Part shown: one piece after another, positions 1-9,479 of the stretch
Numbering within the stretch: the first letter of the stretch is position 1
Layout: every line of letters begins with the position of its first letter
DNA from: Streptomyces drozdowiczii
Lineage (GTDB): Bacteria > Actinomycetota > Actinomycetes > Streptomycetales > Streptomycetaceae
Reading direction: 5' to 3'
DNA length: 64,000 nt
Assembly (NCBI RefSeq): GCF_026167665.1
Contig: NZ_CP098740.1
Coordinates: 3,100,001-3,164,000 of the forward strand
Program-made: the position numbers and the translations under genes
The notes under the pieces: model-generated
The model's input: only the letters and a program-made list of their open reading frames with translations
What the model was told of the DNA's origin: nothing
Database searches by the model: none

Positions 1-870
1 GTAGCGCCAGTAGCCGTCGACCGTGGCCTTCACGGTCGTCTTCGCGTCACCCTTGTTGTTCGTCTTGACGGTCTTCACCGTGGTGTAGGTGCTGCTGCCC
101 TTCTTGCGGAACTGGAGCTTCACGGACTGGCTGGTGTAGCCGTGGTACTTGAAGTCGTCCCAGTTGGCCCGCGAGAGCCAGCCGGTGACGGTGATGGTCT
201 TGCCCTTCTTGACCGGCTCGGGCGAGGCGTTGACGGTCTGCTTCGACGCGCGCTGCACGAGGGTCGTGCCCAGGTTGTCCTGGACGACGAAGCCGATGTC
301 GCCCGGGTCGACGTCCTCCGGGTCCTGGCCGTTGAGCGCGACCGCGTAGCCCACGGCCTTCCACTTCGTGGCGTCGGCGTTGCCGAACAGGTCGAACTCG
401 GGGTAGACCGCGATGTTCCCCTTGCAGGTGGCGACCGTGGCGGACACCTTCTTGCAGACGGGCGTGTCGTCGCCGTAGAACTCGTTGGCCGGGTTGTCGA
501 ACGAACCGCGGTAGAGCCCGACCTCCAGCATGAAGTCCTCGGCGAAGATGTCCACGTTCGCGGCGTGCGTCACCGTGAAGGTGGTCGGGACGCGCTTGGT
601 GTACGTGGTCCCCACCACCAGCGGCTTGCCGCCGTTGATCGTGAACTTCGAGAAGGTGAGGTCGAGCGGACCCGGCTCGGCCGCGGGTGCGGCGGAGCGG
701 GCGCCGGCCTTGGCGGCCGAGGGCGCGGCGGCGGACTGCGCCGCGCGCGCCAGCTCGGCGGTGCTGCCGGTCGAACCGTGCGCGCCGTCGGCCTGGGCGG
801 CCGACGGAAGGGCGAGAGCGGAAAGGGCCAGGGCGCCGCTGACAGCGGCCACGGTGGCACGTATGCGCAT
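1..870 (-). CDS. Secreted protein with signal peptide, 3' end outside window
   Basis: Reading on the minus strand from ATG at 870, the first about 27 residues are a Sec signal peptide (MRIRATVAAV, an Ala/Leu core, then an SAAQA cleavage region), followed by an Ala-rich linker. The next part includes FSKFTINGGKPLVVG, a Cys pair around CKKVSATVATC, and a C-terminal module with VKKGKTITVTGWLSRANW and a YTTVKTVKTNNKGDAKTTVK strand pattern. The last module looks like the Ig-like bacterial domain common in exported Streptomyces proteins. The frame is open through base 1, so the C-terminus is missing. A GGGGAAC ribosome-binding site lies just upstream of the ATG. The function is unknown; the protein is probably extracellular or wall-associated. 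Confidence 0.75.
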   Translation of the reverse strand, partial: MRIRATVAAVSGALALSALALPSAAQADGAHGSTGSTAELARAAQSAAAPSAAKAGARSAAPAAEPGPLDLTFSKFTINGGKPLVVGTTYTKRVPTTFTVTHAANVDIFAEDFMLEVGLYRGSFDNPANEFYGDDTPVCKKVSATVATCKGNIAVYPEFDLFGNADATKWKAVGYAVALNGQDPEDVDPGDIGFVVQDNLGTTLVQRASKQTVNASPEPVKKGKTITVTGWLSRANWDDFKYHGYTSQSVKLQFRKKGSSTYTTVKTVKTNNKGDAKTTVKATVDGYWRY

Positions 871-1030
871 GTTCGTTCCCCAAGGTGGAGAAGGGGGCCC
901 GCCGCGACGGTCGCCGCGCGGGCCCAAGGGTGTCTGTGGAGCCTGATGGCTCGACAGACGAGACGGCTCCCACCTGTGAACGGTTGTGTGTGTCCTGAGA
1001 CTTTTTTGTGAAGGCGCGCTTCCGGTTCGC

Positions 1031-4000
1031 TCAGTCGAACCAGCGGTCCCGGGCCAGCTCGGTCGTGCGGGACGGGTCCTCCAGCAGCGCCGCGACCTCG
1101 AAGCGGCGGGGCCACTGCCCGGCCGCCCATGCCAGGCCCGCCGCGACGCCCTCCAGCGTCGAGGCGTGCACGACTCCGTCCGGGGTGCGCCGCCAGTCGA
1201 GTTCGACGCCGCCCGCGCGGAGTTCGCCGTGTTCGATGTACGTGTCCGGGGTCGCCGGACCCAGCAGCACGCGGACGGACTCGGGCACCTCGTGCTCCTC
1301 GCCGTCGCTCGTGACCTCGGCCGCCACGGTCTCGCCGAGCCGCCGCACCTGGAACAGCTCGGCCAGCTCCGCCGCGTGCGCCGGGGCGACGGGCAGCAGC
1401 GGCAGCCCCTCGGTGAGCGGCAGCAGGTCCGGCGCGTCCGCGATCACCGCGTCCGCCGCGTCGACCACGCGCACCTCGCCGTCCACGACCGCCCGCAGCT
1501 CGTCCGGCAGCGTGACCTGTTCCGGGTCGAGCGCGGACAGCGCGGTGTACAGCGCGTGCAGGTGTACGCCGGTGACCGGGCGGTCCTCGTCGGCGAGCCG
1601 GCCGAGCAGTTCGGCGGCCCCGCCCGGCTCGTCCAGGAGCGCGGCGACCGACGTCCGTACGCCCAGGGCGCGCAGCACCTCGGCGTCCTCGAAGCCGGTC
1701 GCGTCGGCGGAGTCGTAGAGCCCCGCGAGCAGGGGGTCCCCGCCGTGGGTGCGCAGACCCGCCGGGCGGCGGCCGCCCAGCACCGGGTGGCCGCGCAGCC
1801 ACCAGGCGGTGTACGGGCGGACGGACTCCGTGGTGCCGTCCGGAAGCAGCACCCTGACCGGCTGCGTGAGCGCGTCCCGCAACGGCGGCTGCGCCAGCAT
1901 GGCGAGCGCCTGCGGCCAGGCGTCGTCGTCCACCAGGTCCAGGTCGCGTACGGCGACGAGTTCCGTGGCGACCGGCGGCACCGGGCTGTCCGGGAACTGG
2001 TCGAGGATGTCCTCGCACCACACGTCCACCGCGTCGAGCAGCCCGGCGTCGTCCGGCTCCGCGAAGTCGCCGTCGCGCGGATCCAGTTCGTCCGGGTCCA
2101 GGACGACGTCGGTGGCCCGGACGAGCGCGAAAGTGGCGAGCACCCCGCAGGCGGTGAGCGGCTGTTCGCCCCAGCGCCCGGCCAGCTCCGCGTCGCACAG
2201 GGCGAGTTCGCCCTCGCGCATGACCTGGGCGAACGGGCTGTCCGGCAGCACGAGTTCCCCGGCGGGGGCGAGTTCGCCGTCCTCGTCGGGCAGCGCGAGC
2301 GCGCCGAGCCAGGGCTCCTCGCCCGGCTCCAGGGCGGCGTCGCGGACCAGGGTGAGCACGGTCTCCACCAGCTCGTCGCCGTCGAGCGCGTCCTCGTCCC
2401 AGACCTCGCCCGCGTCCAGCGACCCGGCCACGGCGGCCCGCACCTGCGGGGTCGTCAGCACGGCGCGCGGCGTGGCGGGCAGGGCCCCCAGCTTCTCCAG
2501 GAGCGGATGCGCGGCGTCCGGGTGCGCGACCTTGAGCCCGAGCCGGCCGAGCCGGTCGAGGACGGGGCCGGAGAGGGCGTCGGGGAGCGGGAGGAGGACC
2601 TGCCGGGGGCCGATGGTCGTACGCGGAGGTGCGTCCGGGGCGGCGCCCGCCAGCGGTACCGGGAGCCCCGACAGCCGGTCCGGGTCGACCCCGGCCAGGC
2701 TGTCGTAGAGCCGCCGCCACCAGGCGGGTTCGCGTTCCAGACCGGCCAGGCGGTCGATCGCCTCGGTCAGCGGGACGCGGGCGACGCCGAGTGTGCGCAG
2801 CTCGACGCGCCGCTCGAGCCCCGCCGGCAGCAGGCACGGCAGCACCTCGGCCAGCACGGCGACGGTCTGCGCTCCGACGCCCTCCACCACCTCGGCCTCG
2901 ACCGGGCGCAGCCCGACGGTGTCCTTGTCCTGCCGGAGGCCCCCGTCCCAGTCCTCCCAGCGCTCCGGTTCCCGCGGGGCGGCCGGCTCCAGGAACGCGA
3001 CGCGCGGCAGCCGCTCCAGGATCGCCCCGCGCAGCGCGCCGTCCAGCGCGCCCTGGCCGAGGGGGCCCGGCACCAGGCCGATCGTCGCGACGGACACCGG
3101 CTCCCAGTCGCCGAGCAGCTCCGCGTACGCGTCGGCGGCGCGCCGCACCAGGAAGTCGGTGAGCGGTCCGGGGGCGGGGTGCCGGCGGGTGGTGTCCAGC
3201 GGCAGCGAGGCGATGAGCAGCGCGGGCAGGCCGAGCGGTTCGTCGGTGGGCGTCGGCGCGTGCACGACGGGTGCGGTACGCGGGTGGACCGGGGCGCCGT
3301 CCGCGTCCACCGGGACGGCCCAGGTCACCGACCAGTGCGGGCGGAGGCGTTCCTCCAGCGGGCGGTCGGCGAGGAGTCCGGGCTCGATCGGCCCGTGGTG
3401 GACGGCGGTGCGCCAGCGGTTCGTACCGTGCGCGGAGTCCTCGATGTGCGTGTACGGGCCGTGCTGGGAGCGGCGGAGGGTGCGTACGCCCTCCGGGGTC
3501 TCGACGACGACCTCTTCCAGCCCGGCCAGCGTGAGGAGCAGGGCGTCGTCCACGGCGGCCAGCAGCCGTTCGACCAGGTCCTCGGCGACGCCGTCGCGCA
3601 GCGGCAGCACGACGACGGTGTCGTAGCCGTCGGGCGCGGTGCCCTCGGCGGGCAGCGGGAGGCGCAGCAGCGGTACGTGGCCGTCGCGGCGGCGCAGCTC
3701 GTCGCCGAGTCCGGGGCTGCCGACGGCGGCCTCCCGGGCGAGCTCGCGGGCCTCGGCGAGGGACCAGCGGACGCCGCCGTGCAGGCCGGTGATCGCCGGC
3801 TCGTCGCTCACCGCGAGCACGGCGGCGAACCCGACGCCGAACCGGCCGACGGCGCCCTCGTGCCCTTCCCGCTTCGCGGAGGCGCGCAGGGTGGACAGGG
3901 ATTCGACGCCGGTGGCGTCCAGGGGGGCGCCGGTGTTCGCGGCGGCGAGGACGGCCGGTGTGCCGTCGGTTGCGGGGTGCAGCGTGAGCCTCAGTCGGCC

Positions 4001-4204
4001 CGGGGTCCCGGCGCGGGCGGCGGCGTCGGCGGCGTTCTGGGCCAGCTCGACCACGAGGCGGTCGCGGTAGCCGCCGAGCGCGAGGTCCTCCTCGGCGTTG
4101 GCGTCCTCCCGGAACCGGGCGGGCCCGGCACCCCAGGCGGCGAGCACGCCGCGCCGCAACCGCGCGGTACCGAACGGATCGCCCTCCGTCGCGTTGATGC
4201 CCAT
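1031..4204 (-). CDS. Sacsin N-terminal-like / Hsp90-type GHKL ATP-binding protein
   Basis: This is a 1057-residue cytoplasmic protein. Residues about 45-65 carry the GHKL N-box (VVELAQNAADAA), and about 120-140 carry the G-box (GRFGVGFAAVLAV), the Bergerat ATP-binding fold shared by Hsp90, sacsin, MutL and histidine kinases. The remaining 800 or so residues have no recognised catalytic motif and are rich in acidic and Leu-rich segments. Streptomyces homologues are usually annotated as molecular chaperone Hsp90 or sacsin-related. It starts with ATG at 4204 and is monocistronic, with the repeat island upstream. The ATPase fold is well supported; a chaperone role is family inference only. Confidence 0.82.
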   Translation of the reverse strand: MGINATEGDPFGTARLRRGVLAAWGAGPARFREDANAEEDLALGGYRDRLVVELAQNAADAAARAGTPGRLRLTLHPATDGTPAVLAAANTGAPLDATGVESLSTLRASAKREGHEGAVGRFGVGFAAVLAVSDEPAITGLHGGVRWSLAEARELAREAAVGSPGLGDELRRRDGHVPLLRLPLPAEGTAPDGYDTVVVLPLRDGVAEDLVERLLAAVDDALLLTLAGLEEVVVETPEGVRTLRRSQHGPYTHIEDSAHGTNRWRTAVHHGPIEPGLLADRPLEERLRPHWSVTWAVPVDADGAPVHPRTAPVVHAPTPTDEPLGLPALLIASLPLDTTRRHPAPGPLTDFLVRRAADAYAELLGDWEPVSVATIGLVPGPLGQGALDGALRGAILERLPRVAFLEPAAPREPERWEDWDGGLRQDKDTVGLRPVEAEVVEGVGAQTVAVLAEVLPCLLPAGLERRVELRTLGVARVPLTEAIDRLAGLEREPAWWRRLYDSLAGVDPDRLSGLPVPLAGAAPDAPPRTTIGPRQVLLPLPDALSGPVLDRLGRLGLKVAHPDAAHPLLEKLGALPATPRAVLTTPQVRAAVAGSLDAGEVWDEDALDGDELVETVLTLVRDAALEPGEEPWLGALALPDEDGELAPAGELVLPDSPFAQVMREGELALCDAELAGRWGEQPLTACGVLATFALVRATDVVLDPDELDPRDGDFAEPDDAGLLDAVDVWCEDILDQFPDSPVPPVATELVAVRDLDLVDDDAWPQALAMLAQPPLRDALTQPVRVLLPDGTTESVRPYTAWWLRGHPVLGGRRPAGLRTHGGDPLLAGLYDSADATGFEDAEVLRALGVRTSVAALLDEPGGAAELLGRLADEDRPVTGVHLHALYTALSALDPEQVTLPDELRAVVDGEVRVVDAADAVIADAPDLLPLTEGLPLLPVAPAHAAELAELFQVRRLGETVAAEVTSDGEEHEVPESVRVLLGPATPDTYIEHGELRAGGVELDWRRTPDGVVHASTLEGVAAGLAWAAGQWPRRFEVAALLEDPSRTTELARDRWFD

Positions 4205-4293
4205 GCGCGTGCTCCCTCTGCCGCTGCGATATTCGCGTACCCCGCGAAGCTACCGGGTACAACCCGGCCCCCGACTCCCCGCCCCCACCCCAA

Positions 4294-4633
4294 GGCTTCC
4301 GTCCTCAAACGCCGGACAGGCTGGATGTCCGCGGGCCCGGGCCCACCACATACAGGGTTCCGTCCTCAAACGCCGGACAGGCTGGAAGTCCGCGGCCCCG
4401 GGCCCACCGAGCGCAGGCTTCCGTCCTCAAACGCCGGACGGGCTGGATCTGGCCGGTGCGGGTCGGAAGACGCTCGCGAGTCGGCAGCGAGCCTCAACAG
4501 ACCCGCACCCAAAAGCCCACACCGGCACCCCCCAAGCCCGTCCGGCGATTGAGGACGGAACCGGTGCTACGGAGCCCCCGAGCCTTCCGGGCCGCCCGAA
4601 CCAAGCCCGTCCGGCGATTGAGGACGGAACCGG
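4294..4633. repeat. Intergenic repeat island: 61-bp tandem triplet plus two inverted copies
   Basis: Three copies of a TTCCGTCCTCAAACGCCGGA element begin at 4297, 4358 and 4419, an exact 61-bp period. They are followed by two copies in the opposite orientation (CCCGTCCGGCGATTGAGG) at about 4536 and 4605, 69 bp apart. Each element folds as a 6-bp stem (CCGTCC/GGACGG) around a 9-nt loop. The same family recurs near 20.6-20.9, 28.1 and 31.7 kb, with relatives near 28.2-28.5 and 61.9 kb. No gene is seen in this roughly 475-bp gap between the GHKL ATPase and the DUF3027 gene. The elements may act as transcription terminators or nucleoid-protein sites. Confidence 0.8.
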
Positions 4634-4679
4634 TTCGCCGGGGAAGCCCGAGCCCGCGTGGGCCCCGGGCGCCGCCCGG

Positions 4680-5582
4680 CTACGCGTGGCCCAGGTCCCC
4701 CGGCGAAGCCGAATCGTGCAACGGATACTCATCCACCCGCACCGTGTCCAACCGATGCGGCACCGCCGCAGGCGGCTTCGGCATCACCGCCGCCTCCGAG
4801 TGCCCCCCGCACCCGTACGACAGCGACACCACATGCCCGTCCGCCGGACCGAACTCGTTCGCGCACACCCCGAACGCCTGCCGCAGCGAGCCCGCCAGCG
4901 GCACCAGGAACGCGCAGGACACGCACGACGCCGGCGCGGCCTGCGCCATCGGGGTCTTCGGGCCGAACTCCTCGTCCCAGCGGTCCGCCGCCGAGTGCAG
5001 CCCGTAACGCGACAGCACCCGCGCCCGCCGCATGCCCAGCTCTTCCGCCACCGCCGCGATCGATCCGCGCGCGGCCGGATCCGGGCGCGTCGTCAGCTCC
5101 GCGTCCTCGACGTCCACCAGGTCGGCCAGCTCATCCGTGGCCGGCGCGTTCGGCAGCGGCTCGTCCGCCCCCGTGTACCCCGGCTCCAGCCGCAGGTCGT
5201 CCGCCTCGGTCGGCAGCAGGTCGCCGGGGCCCATGTCCCCCGGCCGCAGCCGCTCGCTCCACGGCACCCACTCCGGCGCGAGCAGCGCGTCGGAGCCCGG
5301 CAGCAGCACGGTCTCGTCCAGGGTGACGTTCTTCGCGCGGGAGGCCCGGGCCACCGTCACGGCCCAGCGCCAGCCCCGGTAGCCGGGGTCCTCGCACTCG
5401 AAGTAATGCGTGACGACCCGGTCCCCCTCGGAGACCACCGCCACATGCTCACCCACGATCCCCGGCGCGGCCGCCTCCTCCGCCGCCGCGCGGGCGAGGT
5501 CTACCGCCTCGGCGCACAGACGGTCGGGAGCGGGGGTACGGGCGGTACGGGCCGTACGGCCTCGCGTCGTCGCAGCACTCAC
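4680..5582 (-). CDS. DUF3027 domain-containing protein
   Basis: A 300-residue protein starting at GTG 5582. The C-terminal half has a conserved Cys cluster (ASCVSCAFLVPLAG, then GVCANEFGPADGHVV and YGCGGHSEA) consistent with a metal-binding site, characteristic of actinobacterial DUF3027. The N-terminal half contains VVTHYFECEDPGYRGWRW. The molecular function is unknown. It is divergent from the MFS gene at 5993, and the 410-bp spacer holds both promoters. The DUF3027-MFS-DUF2771-mqnB-mqnD order is familiar from Streptomyces chromosomes. Confidence 0.85.
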   Translation of the reverse strand: MSAATTRGRTARTARTPAPDRLCAEAVDLARAAAEEAAAPGIVGEHVAVVSEGDRVVTHYFECEDPGYRGWRWAVTVARASRAKNVTLDETVLLPGSDALLAPEWVPWSERLRPGDMGPGDLLPTEADDLRLEPGYTGADEPLPNAPATDELADLVDVEDAELTTRPDPAARGSIAAVAEELGMRRARVLSRYGLHSAADRWDEEFGPKTPMAQAAPASCVSCAFLVPLAGSLRQAFGVCANEFGPADGHVVSLSYGCGGHSEAAVMPKPPAAVPHRLDTVRVDEYPLHDSASPGDLGHA

Positions 5583-5992
5583 AGGTCTCGCTTCTCTCCT
5601 ACGCCAGTCTCACGAGCGCGCCAGCACATCGACCATCGATTTCGGCCATACGGTCGCGGACGGAGCGGACCTGGGGGCCGCGTCGACGTCCACACCCGTT
5701 GAGCCAACCTCGGGCACGCCTTCCGCAATCCATTCTGCGGGATCGCCGAGAGGCGCGCGGCCGAGAACAACCGCCGGTGGCGCGCTACGCACGCTACCCT
5801 CTCCGCCGCTCCCCGCCCACCTGCCGTCCGAAACGCCGCCGTTTCCGCCACCCCGCGCCGACCCCGTACCGCCCCCGACCCCACCGTTTCGCGCCTCCGG
5901 CGCGCCGCGCTCACTGACCCGACGGGGCGGTCCCGACCGCGCCCCGCCAGGATGCCGGTTCGCATCACACACTCCTGGGGCACTATGACCAA
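5583..5992. other. Divergent intergenic region, no gene recognised
   Basis: This spacer lies between the starts of the DUF3027 gene (minus) and the MFS gene (plus). Open frames here lack ribosome-binding sites and recognisable homology, so I read it as promoter and untranslated-leader sequence. No clear operator or RNA element was seen. Confidence 0.5.
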
Positions 5993-7414
5993 GTGGCTTC
6001 AGCCAGGTCGCACGACGGTCCCGGCCCGCTCCGCAGTGCGGGCCGGTCGATCGGTCATGCCCTGCGCGTCCCCTTCACCGGCACCGCCCGGGGCATCCGC
6101 AAGGCGACCCACGCGCACGGCGCCGGCGAGAGCGGCCTCGGCAAGCTGATCGAGCTGCACGCGGTGAACGGCGCGGGCGATGTGATGATCACCGTCGCGC
6201 TCGCGTCCACCGTGTTCTTCTCCGTACCGACCGACCAGGCGCGCGGGCGGGTCGCGCTGTACCTCGCGGTGACGATGGCGCCGTTCATCCTCCTGGCGCC
6301 GGTCATCGGCCCGCTCCTGGACCGCCTGCCGCACGGCCGCCGGGCCGCGATGGCCGGTTCCATGCTGGCGCGGGCGGCGCTGGCGCTGACCATGTCCGGC
6401 GCGGTCGCGACCGGCGACCTGGAGCTGTACCCGGCGGCGCTCGGCGTACTGGTCTGCTCGAAGGCGTACGGAGTGGTGCGCAGCGCCGTCGTACCGCGCC
6501 TGCTGCCACCGAAGTTCTCGCTGGTGAAGGCCAACTCACGGGTGACGCTCGCCGGGCTGCTGGCCACCGGGGCCGCCGCGCCCGTCGGGGCGGGGCTCCA
6601 GACGATCGGGCCGCAGTGGCCGCTGTACGGGGCCTGCGCGATCTTCGTCGGCGGCGGGATCCTGGCGTTCACGCTGCCGCCGAAGGTGGACTCGGCGAAG
6701 GGCGAGAGCCGTGCGCAGCTCGTACCGCCGCACGGCGGGAGCGAGCCGCGGCCGTCCCCCACGAAACCCGGGAACAAGGGCGGAACCAAGACCGGCGGCA
6801 AGAGCCGCGAGCGGCGGCCGGGGCTGCGGTCCGTCGGCCCGTCCGTACTGCACGGCCTCCAGGCCAACGCCGCGCACCGCGCGCTCTCCGGCTTCCTGAT
6901 CTTCTTCCTGGCGTTCCTGCTGCGCGAGCACCCGCTCGCCGGCCAGAGCGCCGCGATCTCGCTGGGCATCGTCGGCGCGGCGGCGGGCGTCGGCAACGCG
7001 CTGGGCACCGCGGTCGGCTCCTGGCTGCGGGCGCGCGGCCCGGAGATCATCGTCGCCTCGGTGCTGGGCCTCGCGCTGGGCGTGGCGATCCTGGCGGCCG
7101 TCTTCTTCTCCACGGTCATGGTCGCCGCGCTCGCCGCGACGGCGGGGCTCACGCAGGCGCTGTCGAAGCTGTCGCTGGACGCGATGATCCAGCGCGATGT
7201 GCCGGAGGAGGTGCGGACCTCCGCGTTCGCCCGCTCCGAGACGCTGCTTCAGATGGCCTGGGTGGTGGGCGGCGCGATCGGCATCGCCCTCCCCCTCAAC
7301 GGCGTACTGGGCATGTCCGTCGCCGCCGGGCTGCTGGCGCTCGGAGCCTCCGCCTCCGTACGGGGGCTGCTGGGCGCCGCGCGGCGCGGCTCGCCGCACC
7401 CCCGCGTGGCGTGA
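5993..7414 (+). CDS. MFS transporter
   Basis: A 473-residue integral membrane protein with about twelve hydrophobic segments split by a charged central loop at about residues 225-285 (Lys/Arg/Gly-rich). It has the MFS loop after the second helix (GPLLDRLPHGRR). A short basic N-terminus precedes the first membrane segment. The GTG start at 5993 is followed 27 nt after its stop by the DUF2771 lipoprotein gene and then mqnB and mqnD, so the four probably form one transcription unit. The substrate cannot be told from sequence. Context near menaquinone genes is conserved synteny rather than evidence of function. Confidence 0.85.
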   Translation: MASARSHDGPGPLRSAGRSIGHALRVPFTGTARGIRKATHAHGAGESGLGKLIELHAVNGAGDVMITVALASTVFFSVPTDQARGRVALYLAVTMAPFILLAPVIGPLLDRLPHGRRAAMAGSMLARAALALTMSGAVATGDLELYPAALGVLVCSKAYGVVRSAVVPRLLPPKFSLVKANSRVTLAGLLATGAAAPVGAGLQTIGPQWPLYGACAIFVGGGILAFTLPPKVDSAKGESRAQLVPPHGGSEPRPSPTKPGNKGGTKTGGKSRERRPGLRSVGPSVLHGLQANAAHRALSGFLIFFLAFLLREHPLAGQSAAISLGIVGAAAGVGNALGTAVGSWLRARGPEIIVASVLGLALGVAILAAVFFSTVMVAALAATAGLTQALSKLSLDAMIQRDVPEEVRTSAFARSETLLQMAWVVGGAIGIALPLNGVLGMSVAAGLLALGASASVRGLLGAARRGSPHPRVA

Positions 7415-7441
7415 GCGGGAGCGACCGATAGCCTTCGGCCC

Positions 7442-7924
7442 ATGACCGTTGCGTTCTTCTCCGGTAAGGGCCGTCGAATCGGCGTCGCTCTTGGTGCCGT
7501 GTCCGCGGGACTCCTCGTCCTCTCCGCCTGCGACAAGCCGACGCCGCTCGCCACCGTGACGGTCGGCGACAACTCGGTGAGCTCCGAGGCCGCCTGCTAC
7601 AACGACGGCAAGGCCCTCAAGAACTCCGAGGCCCAGAAGTGCCTCAACAAGGAGGCCGGGAAGAGCATCGACGTCTCGATGACCGACACGGTCCACTTCG
7701 GTGTCGACCCGGAGATCGCGGACAACGGCTGGACCCTCTTCCTCGACGGCCAGCGCGGCGAGCCGGAGCCCTCCAAGAAGACCTACCGGTCCATCAACGG
7801 CAGCGCCTTCTTCTCCACCCAGACCGAGGGGGCCGCGCCGAAGAACTCCCAGGTCAGCATCGTGGAGACCAAGGGCGCGAAGGTCATCGGCATCTGGCAC
7901 TTCAAGCTGAAGAAGACCGACTGA
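7442..7924 (+). CDS. DUF2771 family lipoprotein
   Basis: A 160-residue protein with a basic N-terminus, a hydrophobic stretch and a lipobox ending LVLSAC (Cys about residue 30), so it is predicted to be lipid-anchored on the outside of the membrane. The mature part has two further Cys residues (AACYNDG and QKCLNK) likely to form a disulfide, and a C-terminal beta-rich segment. It matches the actinobacterial DUF2771 family, whose role is unknown. It lies between the MFS gene and mqnB, with only one base separating its stop from the mqnB start. Confidence 0.85.
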   Translation: MTVAFFSGKGRRIGVALGAVSAGLLVLSACDKPTPLATVTVGDNSVSSEAACYNDGKALKNSEAQKCLNKEAGKSIDVSMTDTVHFGVDPEIADNGWTLFLDGQRGEPEPSKKTYRSINGSAFFSTQTEGAAPKNSQVSIVETKGAKVIGIWHFKLKKTD

Positions 7925-7925
7925 C

Positions 7926-8630
7926 GTGCACGTACTCGTCGTGACCGCGGTCCCGGTGGAACGGGACGCGGTCACGCGTGCGTACGGGGACGAGCCGGCG
8001 GTCCACCGGATCCGCGGCGCGGAGATCCACCGCACCGGCCCGCTGGACGTGCTCGCGGGCGGCGCGGGCCCGGCCGCCGCCGCGGCTTCGACGGCGTTCG
8101 CGCTGGCGGCGCACCCCTACGGCCTGGTGGTCTCGGCGGGCATCGGCGGCGGCTTCGCGCCGGTCGCCCCGGTCGGCTCGCTGGCCGTGTCCCGCCGCAT
8201 CGGCGCGGCGGACCTGGGCGCCGAAACGCCGGACGGCTTCGTTCCGGTGACCGGCCTCGGCTTCGGCCGGACCTGGCACACCCCGCCCCCCGCCCTCGTA
8301 CGCGCTGCCGCCGAGGCGACCGGGGCGACACCCGGCGACATCCTCACCGTCTCCACCGCCACCGGCACGGCGGAGACCACCGCCGCCCTGCTGGCCGCCC
8401 ACCCGCACGCGGTCGCCGAGGCCATGGAGGGCTTCGGGGTCGCGGAGGCGGCGGAGCTGGCCGGCGTACCGGTCCTGGAGATCAGGGCCGTGTCGAACAC
8501 CGTCGGCCCGCGCGACCGCGACGCCTGGCGCATCGGCGACGCACTGACCGCGCTGACCGAGGCGTTCGGGAAGCTCATACCCGTACTGGAAGGCTGGACC
8601 CGCCATGACCGAGACGACACCGCAGACTGA
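7926..8630 (+). CDS. mqnB: Futalosine hydrolase
   Basis: A 234-residue nucleoside-phosphorylase-fold enzyme that cleaves futalosine to dehypoxanthine futalosine and hypoxanthine in the futalosine pathway to menaquinone. Family marks are the N-terminal strand MHVLVVTAVPVERDAV, the glycine-rich VVSAGIGGGFAP segment, a VSTATGTAET stretch, the AMEGFGVAEAA active-site strand and VRAVSNTVGPRDR-like substrate loop (here IRAVSNTVGPRDRDAW). It uses a GTG start one base after the DUF2771 stop, and its 3' end overlaps mqnD by 26 nt, implying translational coupling of consecutive pathway steps. Confidence 0.93.
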   Translation: MHVLVVTAVPVERDAVTRAYGDEPAVHRIRGAEIHRTGPLDVLAGGAGPAAAAASTAFALAAHPYGLVVSAGIGGGFAPVAPVGSLAVSRRIGAADLGAETPDGFVPVTGLGFGRTWHTPPPALVRAAAEATGATPGDILTVSTATGTAETTAALLAAHPHAVAEAMEGFGVAEAAELAGVPVLEIRAVSNTVGPRDRDAWRIGDALTALTEAFGKLIPVLEGWTRHDRDDTAD

Positions 8631-9468
8631 CGCGCTGCGCATCGCCTTCTCGCCCTGCCCGAACGACACGTTCGTCTTCGACGCCTGGGCGCACGGCAGG
8701 GTCCCCGGCGCACCGGCGCTGGACGTCACGTTCGCGGACATCGACCTCACCAACGGCATGGCCGAGCGCGGCGAACTGGACGTGCTCAAGGTGTCGTACG
8801 CGGTGCTGCCCTGGGTCCTGGAGGAGTACGCGCTGCTGCCGTGCGGCGGCGCGCTGGGCCGGGGCTGCGGCCCGCTCGTCCTCACCCGCGAGGCGGGCAC
8901 CGACCTGACCGGGAAGACGGTCGCCGTACCGAGCGAGCGCTCGACGGCGTACCTGCTGTTCCGCCTCTGGGCGGCCGACGTGGTGCCGGGCGGGGTGGGC
9001 GAGATCGTCGTCATGCCGTTCGACGAGATCATGCCGGCCGTCCGGGACGGCAAGGTGGACGCCGGACTGGTCATCCACGAGGCGCGCTTCACGTACCAGA
9101 ACTACGGCCTGCACAACCTGGCCGACATGGGCAGGCACTGGGAGGACACCACCGGCCTGCCGATCCCGCTCGGCGCGATCATCGCCAAGCGCTCGCTGGG
9201 CGCGGACACGCTGAAGCTCCTCGCCGAGTCGGCCCGCACCTCGGTCCGCATGGCGTGGGACGACCCGGAAGCGTCGCGCCCGTATGTCCAGGCCCACGCC
9301 CAGGAGATGGACCCGTCCGTCGCGGACCAGCACATCGGCCTGTACGTGAACGAGTTCACCGCGGACCTGGGCGAGGACGGCTACGCGGCGGTCCGCGGCC
9401 TGCTGACCCGCGCGGCGGCGGAGGGCCTGGTCCCGGCGCTCGCCCCGGACGCGCTGTCGTTCGTCTGA
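8605..9468 (+). CDS. mqnD: 1,4-dihydroxy-6-naphthoate synthase
   Basis: A 287-residue periplasmic-binding-protein-fold enzyme acting cytoplasmically on cyclic dehypoxanthine futalosine to release 1,4-dihydroxy-6-naphthoate. The N-terminus (LRIAFSPCPNDTFVFDAW) is the family hallmark, with DVLKVSYAVLPW, PSERSTAYLLFRLW and a conserved His segment (VIHEARFTYQNYGL). It starts inside mqnB, the previous pathway gene. mqnA and mqnC are not in this window, in line with their dispersed location in Streptomyces. Confidence 0.94.
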   Translation: MTETTPQTDALRIAFSPCPNDTFVFDAWAHGRVPGAPALDVTFADIDLTNGMAERGELDVLKVSYAVLPWVLEEYALLPCGGALGRGCGPLVLTREAGTDLTGKTVAVPSERSTAYLLFRLWAADVVPGGVGEIVVMPFDEIMPAVRDGKVDAGLVIHEARFTYQNYGLHNLADMGRHWEDTTGLPIPLGAIIAKRSLGADTLKLLAESARTSVRMAWDDPEASRPYVQAHAQEMDPSVADQHIGLYVNEFTADLGEDGYAAVRGLLTRAAAEGLVPALAPDALSFV

Positions 9469-9479
9469 GCGCCGGGCGC

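Noticed and set aside
4294..4633. Coding genes in the repeat island
   Set aside because: Open frames here come from low-stop GC-rich repeats, have no ribosome-binding sites and differ between repeat units.
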